Assembly: GCA_905250025.1 (NCBI GenBank)
Contig: CAJNOJ010000447.1
Location: 1 to 64,000 of the forward strand
From: Adineta ricciae
Lineage: Eukaryota; Rotifera; Eurotatoria; Adinetida; Adinetidae
Length of the DNA stretch: 64,000 nucleotides
Direction: 5' to 3'
Shown: piece by piece, positions 11,695-23,995 of the stretch
Position numbering within the stretch: the first letter of the stretch is position 1
Layout of the letters: each line of letters begins with the position of its first letter
Position numbers and translations under genes: made by a program
Notes under the pieces: model-generated
Databases searched by the model: none
Told to the model about the DNA's origin: nothing
What the model saw: only the letters and a program-made list of their open reading frames with translations

Positions 11695-12553
11695 ATGTCG
11701 ATTTCTTCTCTGGATGAGGAATCGAAATCAAAAAGAGATTATTTTACACCAACAATAGCATCGAAATATGTCAATACACTCTTCAATTCCCCGTCTTACA
11801 ATGAATGGACATCATCTATAATTTTTAATGCGTTAGAGTTGCAACCTGGTCATGTTTTAGTGGATATGGGTTGTGGTCCAGGTACTGATTCGCTACTAAT
11901 CTTGAAGAAGATGAAAAATCAAATACGTGTCATAGGTAAATCATCGTGGCCGATTAATTCAACGATTTATTTTCTATTTTTCATGTGAAGGAGTAGATTC
12001 TTCACAGGGTATGTTGGATATTTTTCGAAAAGAACCGAATGTTGAAACGGTATGTATGGATGCTGTTACATTCAGTCGGTCGACTCAATATCCATCATAC
12101 GATCGGATCTTTTTGAAATCGGTAGTTCATTTGTTAACATTTGAACAACGTTCGAATGCTTTCAAAGGTTTCTATCAACAACTTAAGCCTAAACATGGCC
12201 GGCTGTTGATTATTCGTGGTCCAGTTGGTGAAAAGCTCTTTCCATTTGATGAACGAACGGAAAATTTATTTCAAAAAGGAAATAATCTTGTGACTTTATT
12301 CGATGAATTACAACAAGCCGGCTTCAAACGAATTGAACAAGAAACATTTACATTCGAATATCCTCCGAATAGTATCACAGCCGAAGACTGGATATATCTC
12401 ATCGAAAATCGACTGTGGACACTATTTTCTCGAGAGAATATGAATGACGAACAGATGAATCATCTAATTGACTACGTCAACCAACAATTTCAACGTCCAA
12501 ATGGTTTCCAAACAATCGATAAACAAACGATCATCAAATGTTATGTAGACTAA
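11695..12553 (+). CDS. Class I SAM-dependent methyltransferase
   Basis: Two exons, 11695-11935 and 11991-12553, with a 55-bp intron; the junction reads VIG-VDSSQGML in frame. The Rossmann motif I is VDMGCGPGTDS and the acidic motif II is the VDSS segment right after the junction. Motif VI-like text is LKSVVHLL. The predicted length is 267 residues. An in-frame ATG at 11653 would add 14 residues; I prefer 11695 because the added segment has no conserved feature. It probably methylates a small molecule, as in the UbiE/Methyltransf_11-like group. The substrate cannot be read from sequence. Confidence 0.8.
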
Positions 12554-12959
12554 ACCTTGACTTTCATTCCGTATCCTTCTTTGACTCATCAAGCGCACAC
12601 CACATGTTATGTTTCGATATGACTCGTATTTTTAAAAGACCAATAGAGCCTGCACAAATTTATTTTTATTCATCCTTAACTCAAATACACATGAAAGAAG
12701 AAACGAACGGTTTTGTTTGTTGTCTGTGTGTAGTTTGAATACTCGTATATTTCTCCTTTCGTCATCAGAAATATGATGAGGTGTAGTGGTTGAATCTACA
12801 CTTTCATATCGAACTTAATCATTTGCTTCTATTGAGTATAAAGGTAGGCGACAATAGCCTTGTATGTACGAACAGTTCTTTTTCTTAGAAATATTTAGAA
12901 ATAGATTCGCTACGCAACTTTATACTTTTACTCAATTCGTTTCAAACCTGTTGAAAAGA
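12554..12959. other. Intergenic, nothing recognised
   Basis: The 3' flank of the methyltransferase and the 5' flank of a decayed locus. No supported feature. Confidence 0.4.
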
Positions 12960-14175
12960 TAATGGTACATTTGAAAATGATGATCAGCTACGAAGAAACA
13001 AGAAAATTTTGGACGAAAACTTCAGGAATATACGCCGTCAACCTATGTTAAGCTACCCAAAACATTGAAATCATTCATCTTACAGTTATCTGCTGATGAA
13101 GTTAAATGAAATCAAAGCAATGACGGACGAAATAGAAGAAAAACTGCAAGATTTAACGAAAAATCAGTTGAACGTCAATCAGGATTCTGATATTGGAAGA
13201 AGCATGACAAGTTTGAAAAGAATTGTTAAACAGTTCGTACCTACCTTGAATGAAGTTACAAGAAGCAAACAACCAGCCATCGCAAATATTGAGCTGCAAT
13301 CGGATAACTCACCTACAATAAGTCATCTTCTGTCCAAACAGATGAATTCTGTCACTGTGGATTTACACAATAATGAACTTCATGGTTCCTGTAATGTCGT
13401 CAATGAAAAATACATCGAAGCAATTGAAAATATAAAAGTGGTAGAATTCATCAGCTCAGAAGCCACCGCTAAGCGGAAACAAAACGTTCATGTCTGCAAC
13501 AATATGATTGCTCTCATGTAAAGTCCTGTTAAGACTATGCTTGAAGGTACAGTTTAAACTGCTTCGTTATTTGCCAAATCGAAATATGCTCACGAGGCTG
13601 AATCCTCAAAACGAAAGAATCCTAGCTGAAATTCAAGATCTTGTTATATGTACTGCATGCGAATGGATCGTTTACGCGTTAGGACGGACGATGGGTCTAC
13701 CGGTAAACAAAGTTCAAATTGCGATTTATCAGAAAAACTTTGCTACTTTACATGTCGACTTTTTGGCAAGAAGATGAAAAAATCATCTCGTTAGTCGAAT
13801 TGCCGAGACACATAAGAAATATTCTGATGAGTGATCCAATAATAAGATCGCAATGGATGTATTCTATCGCATCATATAAAATGCAGATCGAAATCCTTAT
13901 AATATTTTGTTGACAGCATCGAGTGCAGCGGATGTGACGGATGAAAACACGATGTTGCTTGTTTTGGAATGGATAAACTACATAGTATTAGCGTCAACGA
14001 TAGGCACGGATCAGTTTTCAGTTGTACCATTCAATCCGATCAAACAAGCGAAAGAGTTCGAACAATTTCTTAATAAACAACTATCACCGGACGATCATGT
14101 TCTGTTAGCATAGATGCATTGAATTGTTGGTTAAACGAAGTACATGAACTGCTAACAGCCAGTTAATATAATCGT
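12960..14175 (+). pseudogene. Decayed coding region, family not recognised
   Basis: Four protein-like stretches in different frames follow one another: a coiled-coil-like part (13096-13521), then 13508-13777, 13719-13913 and 13907-14113. They have overlapping ends and no splice-like junctions between them, the picture of a gene broken by several indels. The first part is rich in Lys, Glu and Leu (EIEEKLQDLTKNQL). The last holds a helical segment (LLVLEWINYIVLAS). I cannot assign a function. Confidence 0.35.
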
Positions 14176-14468
14176 ATATTTGGAGTCTTATGTTGGCAGA
14201 TAGATGCTGCGAAAAGATACTTGAACCGATGGGGATTCTGTTCTAAAATCTCGAATGCAAAATCTAGTGAAAGAGATAATCCTAAATCCGAAGATAATGA
14301 GATAGTTGCATAGTTTTAAAAACGAAAGAGGTCACACTACTTTTTGACATAGCAGTTTTTTTTTAAGTTTTCTTTTGCACTTTTTCTGTATGGGGTAAGA
14401 GCATCTGTCAATCATCTCATCGTGTTTTATATTTAAATCGTTTGCGTTGCTGCAAAATAATAAAAAGT

Positions 14469-15092
14469 ATGATTTCACTCACGATTTTATTCTTTATTCT
14501 CTTCACACTCAATTGCATATCGACTCAAATTCCAAATCCAAGCCAATATCGATTTAGTCTCTCTACAGATGGCATACTGCAAGAACGTTTAGCTGTCGAT
14601 AATCAAACAGGAAAAATCTCTCGTCTCTGGTATTCGAATACTGGTGACGAAGAATTTGGTGGAAACCAGAATATTTTCGTTCGTGACGATGGTCGCACTT
14701 ATCTGTTTGATTTCATGTCAAAACCGCCCCAATGCATCGCCAATCGAGGTGGCCCTTCTACAGAAATGAATTATTGGCCAAATTTGGTACAATCATTTGG
14801 TGGTGAAGCGAAGAACTATGATGAACTGATATTTGATAGCGATTGTGATGGAACTTGTCTGACATGGAGAGTGGAATTTAATAGAACATATCCTCACTAT
14901 CGTTATGTGCAGCGATTGTATGTGAAAAAGTCGGAACAAAAGCCAATTAAATTGACGCTTAAACTATATGACATCAATACAGGAAAATTGGTCTCAACAA
15001 GTGTGACGAAATTTGTGAATTGGATTACGGGTCAAGTTCCTGATTATGAATTTGATTATCCATTGGATCTGGAGAAATGTTATAGACCATAA
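14469..15092 (+). CDS. Secreted protein, possibly ependymin-like
   Basis: Intronless, 207 residues. The first ATG in frame (14469) begins a signal peptide (MISLTILFFILFTLNCIS). The mature part has a beta-rich pattern and four to five cysteines. It has a segment of the type DGxLQERLxVDNQTGKIxRLW and a C-terminal F-x-x-P-x-D-L-E-K-C ending. The size and the final Phe-Pro-Cys region recall ependymin-related secreted glycoproteins, but the match is by eye and weak. Two N-glycosylation sites are visible (NQT, NRT). Confidence 0.55.
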   Translation: MISLTILFFILFTLNCISTQIPNPSQYRFSLSTDGILQERLAVDNQTGKISRLWYSNTGDEEFGGNQNIFVRDDGRTYLFDFMSKPPQCIANRGGPSTEMNYWPNLVQSFGGEAKNYDELIFDSDCDGTCLTWRVEFNRTYPHYRYVQRLYVKKSEQKPIKLTLKLYDINTGKLVSTSVTKFVNWITGQVPDYEFDYPLDLEKCYRP

Positions 15093-15341
15093 AAAATTTC
15101 AAGTGTATTTTGGGCACGATTTTACTGATGAAAAACCTCATTTGATAAGCATCCGAACTCAAGTTTAATGTGAAAAAACAGAAATAAATTTGATAAGAAA
15201 ACGTTCAATGTACTCTCAACAGTTGTGTAATCGCGTACGAAGCTAGTAGTTGACTGATAAAATAGATCACACTAACATTTAGTTGAACAGGCGAAGATGC
15301 TGGAGAAAATGACAATTCAAATGAAAGTTAGAGTTGTGATA

Positions 15342-17574
15342 CTAACAAGAAGACTCACCACGACTAGTACTTGGAGATGATGTGGGTCGAGTAGTCGAAG
15401 AACTTTGCTTGAGAGCACTAAAGGTAACTTCAGCAGGACCACGTACTTCTATGCGAAAATTCCCCGTCACATTAGAATTGTACGTCGTGGTAATTAAAAT
15501 ATAAGTGATACTGGAGTATAGTTTATATGATATTGAGAACTGTTTATTATCGGCATTGTTATCATCTTTGGCAAGGAGATTGGAAGACATATCTTGTGGA
15601 TTGAAAGAATTCATATACAGATAACCGTAAGTATTGACTACGCTAGAACTTATGAGAACATAGTTATCACTCATGGGCACATTGATTTGAATTGCGTTGT
15701 AGTAATAGATGCCGAAGATGTTTTCTCGATTATATATCACAAGGTCGGTAGTTAATTCACCATCATAACATGATAAAACATTTTTTGAAGATGCTGTAGC
15801 ATATTCTATATGTACATAGAGAGCAAGAAACGCATCGATTTGAAAAGAACATGGCAAATGGTTGTCTACTTACCATTAGTTGTGGCACTAGAAACAAGTG
15901 TTGTCGATGCATCGTCAATGAGAGTAATATTCACACTTGCTAAACCAGAAATAATCAGACGATATTCTCCAGTGGTATTTTCTCGATATGTTGTAGCAAT
16001 CAGAATATACGCGCGATAAGTTTCAAGATTAGTTTCAAATCTGAATTGGCTGTTACCACCATTATCGTCATCTTCTGTAATCAAATTCTGTCTGGTATCG
16101 ACAGGAGAGAAACTATCCGAATACAAATAGCGATAAGTATCAACTTTACTGCTACTTGTAAATATATAGGAGCCGTTGATTGGTACAGTAACTCGATATG
16201 CTTCATAGTAAGTGTGTGACACTGAAGCACTACGTCGAATGTACTTTCGACTGTTTGTTGTCCATGCTGATAGTACAGTTGTATTTACTGAATATTGATT
16301 TTCTATACTTCACTTGTAAATCAAAATCTCGATTTACTTTTTTTGTTTACTTACGTGGTGTGGTAGTAGTTATTTCAGGTAGTGTCACACCAATAGCTGA
16401 GCAGTTGTATAATAATCGAACTTCGCGAATATCAGTTGAACTCATAATATGACGTTGACCAATGGTGACATTCGCTTGTAATGGTTCGATGGTTGGAAGA
16501 CCGTTCTGAGAAAAGGTATTTTTCTCGTAATGCATCAGTGATGAATAATCATATGATGTATTCAAAGTATCCACAAATGTATCATTATACTTTTCAAATT
16601 CGTGTCGTTTTTCTATGTTATAGAAACAAATAAAGCAATATCCTAACGATTTTCTGCTCACCTATTAGTATATTTTCATAGAGAACTCTAATGTAATTAT
16701 CACGATCAGGTCTCGATTGCTCATGATAGAAACCTAAAGATAATAAGTAGCTAAAAATTCTTTCTTAATCAATGTGAGTCATCTTTACAGAGAAATAATA
16801 GATGTTACCTAGTGTATGCAATAATTCGTGCATAATCATTCCTTCAGTGAAACATTTGGGATATTCCAATGAAACTTGATGGAATGATGCTCCTCCTTGT
16901 CCGACCTACGGTAGTATTCTAAGTAAATAAAATACCACTGTAGTCACTCACATATGATGAACAACCCAATCCATCAACTATTTCAATAAAATAACGATCA
17001 GATGACTGTTTCGGTCGAAACTGGATACAAACAACATTGTTGATAGCAACGAGACGTTCCATTTTTCGAATGGTATTAACAATGAATGCTTGTTGCTCAG
17101 GTGCTGAAATAGAGATGTAGAAATTGTTATGAAATACATGGGTGGGTGTTTAGTTACTGTAATTGGGATCGATTTGGTATGGAATAATTCCATTTGTCCA
17201 AATAACTCCACGTTGTGCAACTCCCCGCTAAAAAAAAATAACATCACATACATTTGATTCAAGAAAATCGTCAAAAATCAATTACCGAATTGAGGTGAGA
17301 TGACGAATGAAAAAGCATGTCACCTTCGACTAATTCTGCTGAGATAAAGACAATTGATCTTATTAGATTCAGAAAAGCATCACCTACGATTCTCATCTGG
17401 TTTGCTCAAATTTGATGGCGTTTTCTTCTTAAAAATGAAAATACAAACCAATCGTTGTCTCTTATAAAATAGTCATATGAACCTTGTTGCACAGACCTTT
17501 TCAATCGGATGTCCATTGATTTGAATGGAGATGGTGATATAAAGTAAAATTAATGCACATATTACGTAGTACAT
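15342..17574 (-). CDS. Astacin metalloprotease (M12A) with two C-terminal PPC-like domains
   Basis: About ten exons with introns of 45-75 bp can be followed from ATG 17574 (signal peptide MYYVICALILLYITI). The order is signal, short propeptide, RGVAQRGVIWTNGIIPYQI (mature start), the zinc site [19 protein letters not shown], the Met-turn SLMHY, and then two homologous beta-sandwich domains with Y-Y-x-A-x-x-V-P and DTYxYLY patterns, like bacterial pre-peptidase C-terminal domains. The zinc motif is split after the Gly by the intron 16734-16808. All catalytic residues are present, so a secreted active protease is expected. The last exon can stop at 15342, or use a GTGAGT donor there and continue to a stop near 15205, adding a hydrophobic tail that could serve as an anchor. 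Confidence 0.82.
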
Positions 17575-18034
17575 AATCAAAATTGAATCAGTTAACGGTG
17601 TCAGATCGTGATAGAAGATGGTGCAGTCGAAAAATACATATTATATTTCAATGCCTTGTAATCGAAAAGTTTTCAAAATCACGTTTTCAAAACATATGAG
17701 CTATGAAGTAAATATTTGACTAACTAATTCAATACTTAGCATAAGCGGGCCTCTACTTAAATTACAAAGCGAACTTTCATTTTCACTTTGATCTAGTGAA
17801 TCATATTTAACAAAGATTTTGTTTTTTTTTTCAAAACATAGTTCTCGACAAACCAGTGCATTCAATAAAATCAGAGATTCATTATATTTCTAGTTGACAG
17901 TGAAGTCCATTTATTTGTATTATAATTAGAAAAATCAATTTACTGAAATTAACAAATTAAAAGTTCATTCACCATCTGGCCGCATTAAAGTTGATTAATA
18001 CGAATGCTAACGATGAAAAAGAGGACATAATCAT
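17575..18034. other. Spacer between tandem astacin genes
   Basis: AT-rich, no coding signal. It should hold the promoter of the left protease gene and the 3' end of the right one. Confidence 0.45.
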
Positions 18035-20215
18035 TCAAACAAAATGTGGTAAACACTTACTAGTTGTAAATAACCATGAATATACGAGTCGATTGTACGA
18101 TGAACTAATCCGTATCGTATTAAAATTAACTGCAGCTGGTCCAACTGCTTCGATTGCGAAAGAGCCGGTTGTATAAGGGTTAGATGTGGTACTAATCAGG
18201 ATATAAGTCACAGACGAGTACAACGTATGTGAAATTAGGAATTGCGCATTTTTTCCATCGTCATCATTTTTATTAATAAGATTATTCGAAATATATTCTG
18301 GATCGAACTCATTCATATAGAGATAACCGAAAGTATCAATATTGCTAATGCATTTGAAATGATAGGTACCGGTGACAGGTACATTTATATTAACTGCATC
18401 ATAGTAATATTTATTCATAACGTCATCTCGATTGTACATCAAAGAATGGCGTGTTAACGCATTTGAATAGCTTGAAACGACAGGGCTGGGAAGGGTTGTA
18501 CCAGGTCCTAAAGTGAGAAAAAGAGTGAACTAATTGTCAGCACATAACTATCCTCACCACTCGTTGTGAAACTACAGTATAGTATATAGCTAACATGTCC
18601 TCAGTGTGAGTAATATTTACTTTTGCACATCGAGATATAATCAAGCGGCACTCTTCGATAGTATTTTCTTAGTGTGTTGTAGCGACCAAAGCTTAAGTTA
18701 GATTAGACTGAAGAACAATCGCTGATCGAAACTAATAATTACTACCGCTATCATCATCTTCTGCTATTATATTATCTTTAATACAAACTGGAGTGAAACT
18801 ACTCCCATACAAGTAGCCGTATGTATTGATTTTGCTTTTACTCATAAATAAATAGGAACTGTCGATAGGTACGGTTACTTTGCACACTTCATAGTAAGTG
18901 CGTGACACTGAAGCACTATGTGACTATATCTTCGACTGCTTGTCGTCCATGCTGATAGTACTGTTGTATTTACTGAAACTATTAATTCCAATTTCTTTGT
19001 CTACTTACGTGCTGTTGTAATATTAATCTCAGGTAGTGTCACACCAATAGCTGAGCAGTTGTATAATAATCGAACTTCAAGAATATCAGTTGAACTCATA
19101 TTATTGCGTTGACCAATGATAACATTCGCTTGTAGTGGTTCGATGGTGGGAAGATCGTTCGAAGAGAAAACATAACGTCCATAATGCATTATAGATGAAT
19201 AATCATATGATGTATTGAAAGTATTCAGAAACTTATTGTCGTATTTTTCAAAATTCCTCTGTTCATCTATACAAATGACATGGAAAGATACGTAAATCAA
19301 TGCTATTTTTCTTAACATCATTGAATTCTGTACCTGTGAGTATATTTCCATAGAGAACTCGAATGTAATTGTCACGATCCGGTCTTGATTGTTCATGATA
19401 GAAACCTAGCAATGCACGCGTTATTATCATGTTGTTTAAAAGCAATATTCTACCCAATGTATGTAATAACTCATGAATAATCATCCCTTCCATAAAACAG
19501 CTAGACGAGTTCAGCGTTACTATATGCGACGACATCTCGTGAATACTTTGTCCGACCTACAGTAATATTCTAAGTAAATAAAATACCACTGTAGTCACTC
19601 ACATATGATGAACAACCCAATCCATCAACTATTTCAATAAAATAACGATCAGATGACTGTTTCGGTCGAAACTGGATACAAACAACATTGTTGATAGCAA
19701 CGAGACGTTCCATTTTTCGCATGGTATTGACAATGAGTGCTTGTCGCTCAGGTGCTGAAATAGAGATGTAGAAATCTTGATGAAATACATGGGTGGGTGT
19801 TTAGTTACTGTAATTGGGATCGATTTGGTATGGAATAATTCCATTTGTCCAAATAACTCCAGTGTCACGAACTGCTACTCCACGCTAAGGAAATGAATAG
19901 ATAATGTTTCTTTTTCGTGAAACAGACAGAAAAGTGCAATTACGGGCACTGATTGAAGTGCAGGATGAAAAAGCATATCACCTTCGATTAATTGCGCTAA
20001 AATAGTAAATAATTGATCCGATCAGTTCGAAAAGGAATGACTTACGATTCCCAATGGGTCTCTTCAGTTTAGAATAAGTTTTCTTCAAAAACAAAGAAAT
20101 CAGTCAAATTTTATCACTTAAGTATACTTAATACACATACGTTTCCAGTTGGAAATCCACTGATTTGAAGGACAAGAGCAATAATAGCTACGTATATTGA
20201 ATAATAACCAATCAT
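18035..20215 (-). pseudogene. Astacin protease, tandem copy with broken middle domain
   Basis: Same exon order as the neighbouring copy. ATG 20215 starts a signal peptide (MIGYYSIYVAIIALVLQI). The zinc site [19 protein letters not shown] is split at the same place by an intron, and the Met-turn SIMHY is intact. The exon for the first PPC-like domain (about 18560-18990) carries a one-base deletion relative to its partner and an in-frame TAG at 18732-18734, where the partner has a Gln codon. The second PPC-like exon (18040-18520) is open again. Either the gene is dead, or the damaged exon is skipped and a shorter protease is made; the intact catalytic domain leaves the second option open. Confidence 0.7.
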
Positions 20216-21015
20216 AGTCGATTATATTCCACAATATCTACAACAAAATTAATAAAACAGGATCAACTTCTTATAAGCGATGGAAAATGAGTAGGCCATC
20301 ATGATTTTGCAAAAGTAACGAATAAACTTCGAAAAATCACGGTAGTATAAGGTGTATTGTTAAATATTTGTACGTCTAATACAAAATATTATAATAAGTA
20401 AAACATCTACTTATATTACATCTTAAAAGTTTGCGATTCTTGTCTTTTTCGTGTTTTACCTGCGACTGTACCTCGAAAATTCTAAAACTCAAAATCCCTG
20501 CAAGTCAAGATAATCCTTCAACGCGAAAATGAATTCTAATTCATTGCACTGATTATGTTACCAATCGTTTATCGTCACGAAATGTCTTATTTATATTCTT
20601 TATCATTCGCTTATATCTTGCGTTTTATAGATTGAAGTTATTTACATAGAATTATATTTTCGATTTTCGAATTATTTAAGAATAATATAAAACGAAAGTT
20701 TTGTTAGAAGTATCTGTATCCTTTCCGCTCGCTGAGGACATATGAAAGTATTATTTACGTTTCAGTTCATTGATCACGTGATGTTTGTATCGTATACAGA
20801 TTGTATATAATTCATATAAAATTTGTAGCAATCAAAGAAAAGAAAGAAAAAACAGTGCATAAATCTTGATTTTCTCCACCACGTGAGTTGGCTATACTCG
20901 CATCAAATAATTTCAGGGATAATAAGATAAAACAGAAAACAACTGTTCGTATGTTTTGATCACATTCACGTACATCGTGCGATCATCGATAATTAGCTGA
21001 AGAGATTTCTGCGTC
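20216..21015. other. Divergent intergenic region
   Basis: Lies between the minus-strand protease and the plus-strand ART-NHL gene and must hold both promoters. Only AT-rich sequence is seen; I can define no motif. Confidence 0.45.
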
Positions 21016-22812
21016 ATGATTCGAGCCGATGAAAAAGAAAGTGCTCATCAAGGATATCATTATATTCGCATTCTCGATGCTAAAAATGAGCCGCTTTGTA
21101 ATCTTCTATCCATCGACGACATAGCAGATGTACCGATCGTCTCCCTTGAAGATTCCATAGAGCCACTTCGTGCATGGTCACCAATGATACGTAAGTTTGC
21201 ATTGTATCTCAAGTACCGTTGTTCACAACTCCCGCCCGATGGCTTAACTGTCGATGAATCAGCTGCCATTATGTTCTACACCACCGGATGGTCGCCACTA
21301 AATGAATGCTTGTACGTGGGTTTGAACGAAGCTCTGCGTTCGAAAGATCGAGAGAAACTCAAACCTTGGTACTCGTATCTGAAAATTTTATTGACTGCTC
21401 TTGCTCGTCTTCCGCCAGTCGAAAAGAATATCTATTGTGGATTGAAAAGTAATCTTTGTGAACAGTACACTGTTGGTGAAACTTATACATGGCGGGGAAT
21501 TACTTCCTGCTCAACACTGATGAATATTTTGACATCATGGAACTTCTCGCATGTCGAAGCAGATCGAATCATGTTCAATATCAAGTGTAAAAGTGCAAGA
21601 AATATTACGAATCATTCTACTTATAAATCAGATGATGAATTCGTTCTGTTGCCTGGTACACAATTCAAATGTCAGGGTTATTTCGATCAAGGAAATAATT
21701 TTCGTGTGTACGAGCTAGAAGAGATCTCTCCACCATCGATTCTGGATAAACTAGCCACTAGTAAGTATGGATCGCTTCTTTATTCGCATGGAAAAATTGC
21801 TGTTTCTCTCTATTTCACAGCGAAAGCAGCAGAAAAGGAAGAGGCAACAACCGTTGCTCATGCACCGTTAGAATTCTCCAGGATGCAGATACTTCAATTC
21901 TTTGCAATGTTAAAAAGAAAACGATGGGTGAAAACCGGATCAACTGTTGCTGGAGGAAATGGTCTTGGAAAAGAATTAAATCAATTATTTCTGCCTGTCA
22001 GCTTTTGTATGGACAAGGATAAGATGTTTTACATCGCTGACACGTGTAATAATCGTATTATGAAATGGAAATGTGGCGGTGGACGAGGTCGTGCCATTGC
22101 TGGTGATGTAGAAGGCGGTAAAGGTGTGCATCAATTGGAAAGACCATCTGACATTGTTCTAGATCCTGATGAAACCCACATAGATATTTGCGATGCTGGT
22201 AATCGACGAATCATTCAATGGTCACGACAAGGTGGTACGCAAGGAAAAATACTTTTTTCGAATTTCGATTGGCAGCGATTGACTGTGGATAAGAATGGAT
22301 ATTTTTATCTCTCGGACGATCGAAAAAGTGAAATCACACGTTGGAAAATCAATACGCGTCATGGAACAAGCTTCGCGGGTGGAAATGCACCTGGTTCACG
22401 ACTCGATCAACTCAATAATCCAACTTCTGTGTTTCTCGATCCGAATTTTTCAATTTATATATCAGATACGAATAACCATCGAGTACTGAAATGGTCAGAA
22501 GGTGCAAAAGAAGGAGTTCTTGTTGCTGGCGGCAATGGAGAAGGAAGTAGGATTGACCAATTGGCGAATCCTCGTAGGATATTCGTTGATAGTTCAGAAA
22601 ATGTCTACATAGCTGACACAGATAATCACCGAATCATTTGTTGGCTAAAAGGAGACGATCAAGGATATATTGTTGCCGGTGGTAATGGCGAAGGTGATGC
22701 AGCGGATCAATTGCGATATCCAAAAGATTTTTTGTTCGATCGGAATGATAATCTTTACGTTCTCGATAGTGGAAATCATCGCATACAACTATTCAGTCGC
22801 GATTACAATTAA
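21016..22812 (+). CDS. Mono-ADP-ribosyltransferase domain fused to NHL repeats (copy 1)
   Basis: Intronless, 598 residues. Residues 1-245 match the R-S-E class of eukaryotic arginine ADP-ribosyltransferases: PPDGLTVDES, WYSYLKILLTAL, YTWRGITSCS and DEFVLLPGTQF. Residues about 300-598 hold six NHL repeats (VAGGNGEG, QLxxPxxIxxD, IADTxNHRI), which form a beta-propeller. By alignment with the second copy at 29-31 kb, the first catalytic residue is Cys141 instead of Arg. Ser164 of the S-T-S strand is present. The E-x-E motif reads D206-D-E208. The NAD-binding Arg is therefore lost and activity is doubtful. There is no signal peptide, so a cytosolic or nuclear location is likely. A polyadenylation-like AATAAA lies just after the stop. 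Confidence 0.82.
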   Translation: MIRADEKESAHQGYHYIRILDAKNEPLCNLLSIDDIADVPIVSLEDSIEPLRAWSPMIRKFALYLKYRCSQLPPDGLTVDESAAIMFYTTGWSPLNECLYVGLNEALRSKDREKLKPWYSYLKILLTALARLPPVEKNIYCGLKSNLCEQYTVGETYTWRGITSCSTLMNILTSWNFSHVEADRIMFNIKCKSARNITNHSTYKSDDEFVLLPGTQFKCQGYFDQGNNFRVYELEEISPPSILDKLATSKYGSLLYSHGKIAVSLYFTAKAAEKEEATTVAHAPLEFSRMQILQFFAMLKRKRWVKTGSTVAGGNGLGKELNQLFLPVSFCMDKDKMFYIADTCNNRIMKWKCGGGRGRAIAGDVEGGKGVHQLERPSDIVLDPDETHIDICDAGNRRIIQWSRQGGTQGKILFSNFDWQRLTVDKNGYFYLSDDRKSEITRWKINTRHGTSFAGGNAPGSRLDQLNNPTSVFLDPNFSIYISDTNNHRVLKWSEGAKEGVLVAGGNGEGSRIDQLANPRRIFVDSSENVYIADTDNHRIICWLKGDDQGYIVAGGNGEGDAADQLRYPKDFLFDRNDNLYVLDSGNHRIQLFSRDYN

Positions 22813-23035
22813 AGTTTTATAGACAAAAACAATAAACCATATACTTGATTTAGTTTCTGTAGCTTGAGATTTCTACGTTCACATTTACCTTTCGTTTCTG
22901 TTAATAAAATCAGGCTGTTCTCTCTCTTTGCTTTCTTATCTCTCATACTTTTATGTATGCACTTGTCTATTATGTCATTTTTTTACCTTCATTGTCTTTC
23001 TTCACGTGTCATAAAAGAAAAACTGGACCACGAAT

Positions 23036-23995
23036 ATGTTAATTTCCACCATAATCCTTTTCATCGCCTTCCAAAACATCTATTCATTAATCTGTATCGC
23101 CAACAATTCACTCGAAATATCCCGAAATGAACACTTCTCCACTATTCACTCAAGTACATTACAACAACTTCAAAACAAAACGATCTATGCACACAAAAAG
23201 AACAATGTGTGTCATGTCACTGTTTATATCGATTCCAATTTGACCAATGGTAATGTAACCGTCGATTTTGATGAGGCGATCAATCATGCAGTGAATAATT
23301 CGATTAGTTTCGAAATTTGGTTTCCCCTAACGAAAGGAAACGGTTCGATTATTAGCACAATTGATTTTATCTGTTCAACACATGATCTATGCGATCGACT
23401 GTTTGTCGAGAAATGGCTTCCTTGGCTAGTTGACATTAAATATGATGTCATACAAATGAATCTGATTTATCTTTTGACATTCGGTAATCATTCCAGTAGA
23501 TGTGATGTTGCCGGCCGATCAACGACTTGTTCCAGTGGTAAATGTATTGCTGAATATACAGGACTGAGAAATTCTAGTATTCTCGGTGCTGGTTGCATAG
23601 ATAAGTCGGATTTGGCGACGGTTGATTTGTCAATGAAGATGGAAAGTATGGAATTTCGATCGATTCAATATAAGGCAATTCAGTATATTTGTACGAGAGA
23701 TAATTGTAACGATGAATCGACATTTCGACTTGTTTGGAAAGAAACAGGAAGCCTAGTAGATTATTTTAAACCAATTGTAAGTTGGTCACGTCGTCAGAAT
23801 CGTTCACGATTATCGCGTCGAAAGTCATCGAAGAAAAAACAACATTTAGCCAATAAACATCAATCGAAGAGAACATATCTCCTTGGGTTTACTTCGATCA
23901 TTTTGATAGTTATTTTCGTTGCATTCATCGTCGTATGGCATCATCGTCATCAGAGAAATCAACCAGAATATGCACCGGCGACAATAATTGCATAA
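23036..23995 (+). CDS. Type I membrane protein with Ly6/uPAR-like motif
   Basis: Intronless, 319 residues, ATG at 23036. It has an N-terminal signal peptide (LISTIILFIAFQNIYSLIC). The ectodomain is Cys-rich with many N-glycosylation sites and the motif YICTRDNCN near its C-terminal end. That motif resembles the CxxDxCN signature closing three-finger (Ly6/uPAR/activin-receptor-type) domains. A very basic stretch (RRQNRSRLSRRKSSKKK) precedes the transmembrane helix (GFTSIILIVIFVAFIVVW) and a short His-rich cytoplasmic tail. It could be a cell-surface receptor or adhesion molecule. The Ly6 call is by motif only. Confidence 0.65.
   Translation: MLISTIILFIAFQNIYSLICIANNSLEISRNEHFSTIHSSTLQQLQNKTIYAHKKNNVCHVTVYIDSNLTNGNVTVDFDEAINHAVNNSISFEIWFPLTKGNGSIISTIDFICSTHDLCDRLFVEKWLPWLVDIKYDVIQMNLIYLLTFGNHSSRCDVAGRSTTCSSGKCIAEYTGLRNSSILGAGCIDKSDLATVDLSMKMESMEFRSIQYKAIQYICTRDNCNDESTFRLVWKETGSLVDYFKPIVSWSRRQNRSRLSRRKSSKKKQHLANKHQSKRTYLLGFTSIILIVIFVAFIVVWHHRHQRNQPEYAPATIIA

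Noticed and set aside
22864-23130. Short frame overlapping the start of the Ly6-like gene
   Set aside because: It is out of frame with the long gene and lacks features; a shadow.
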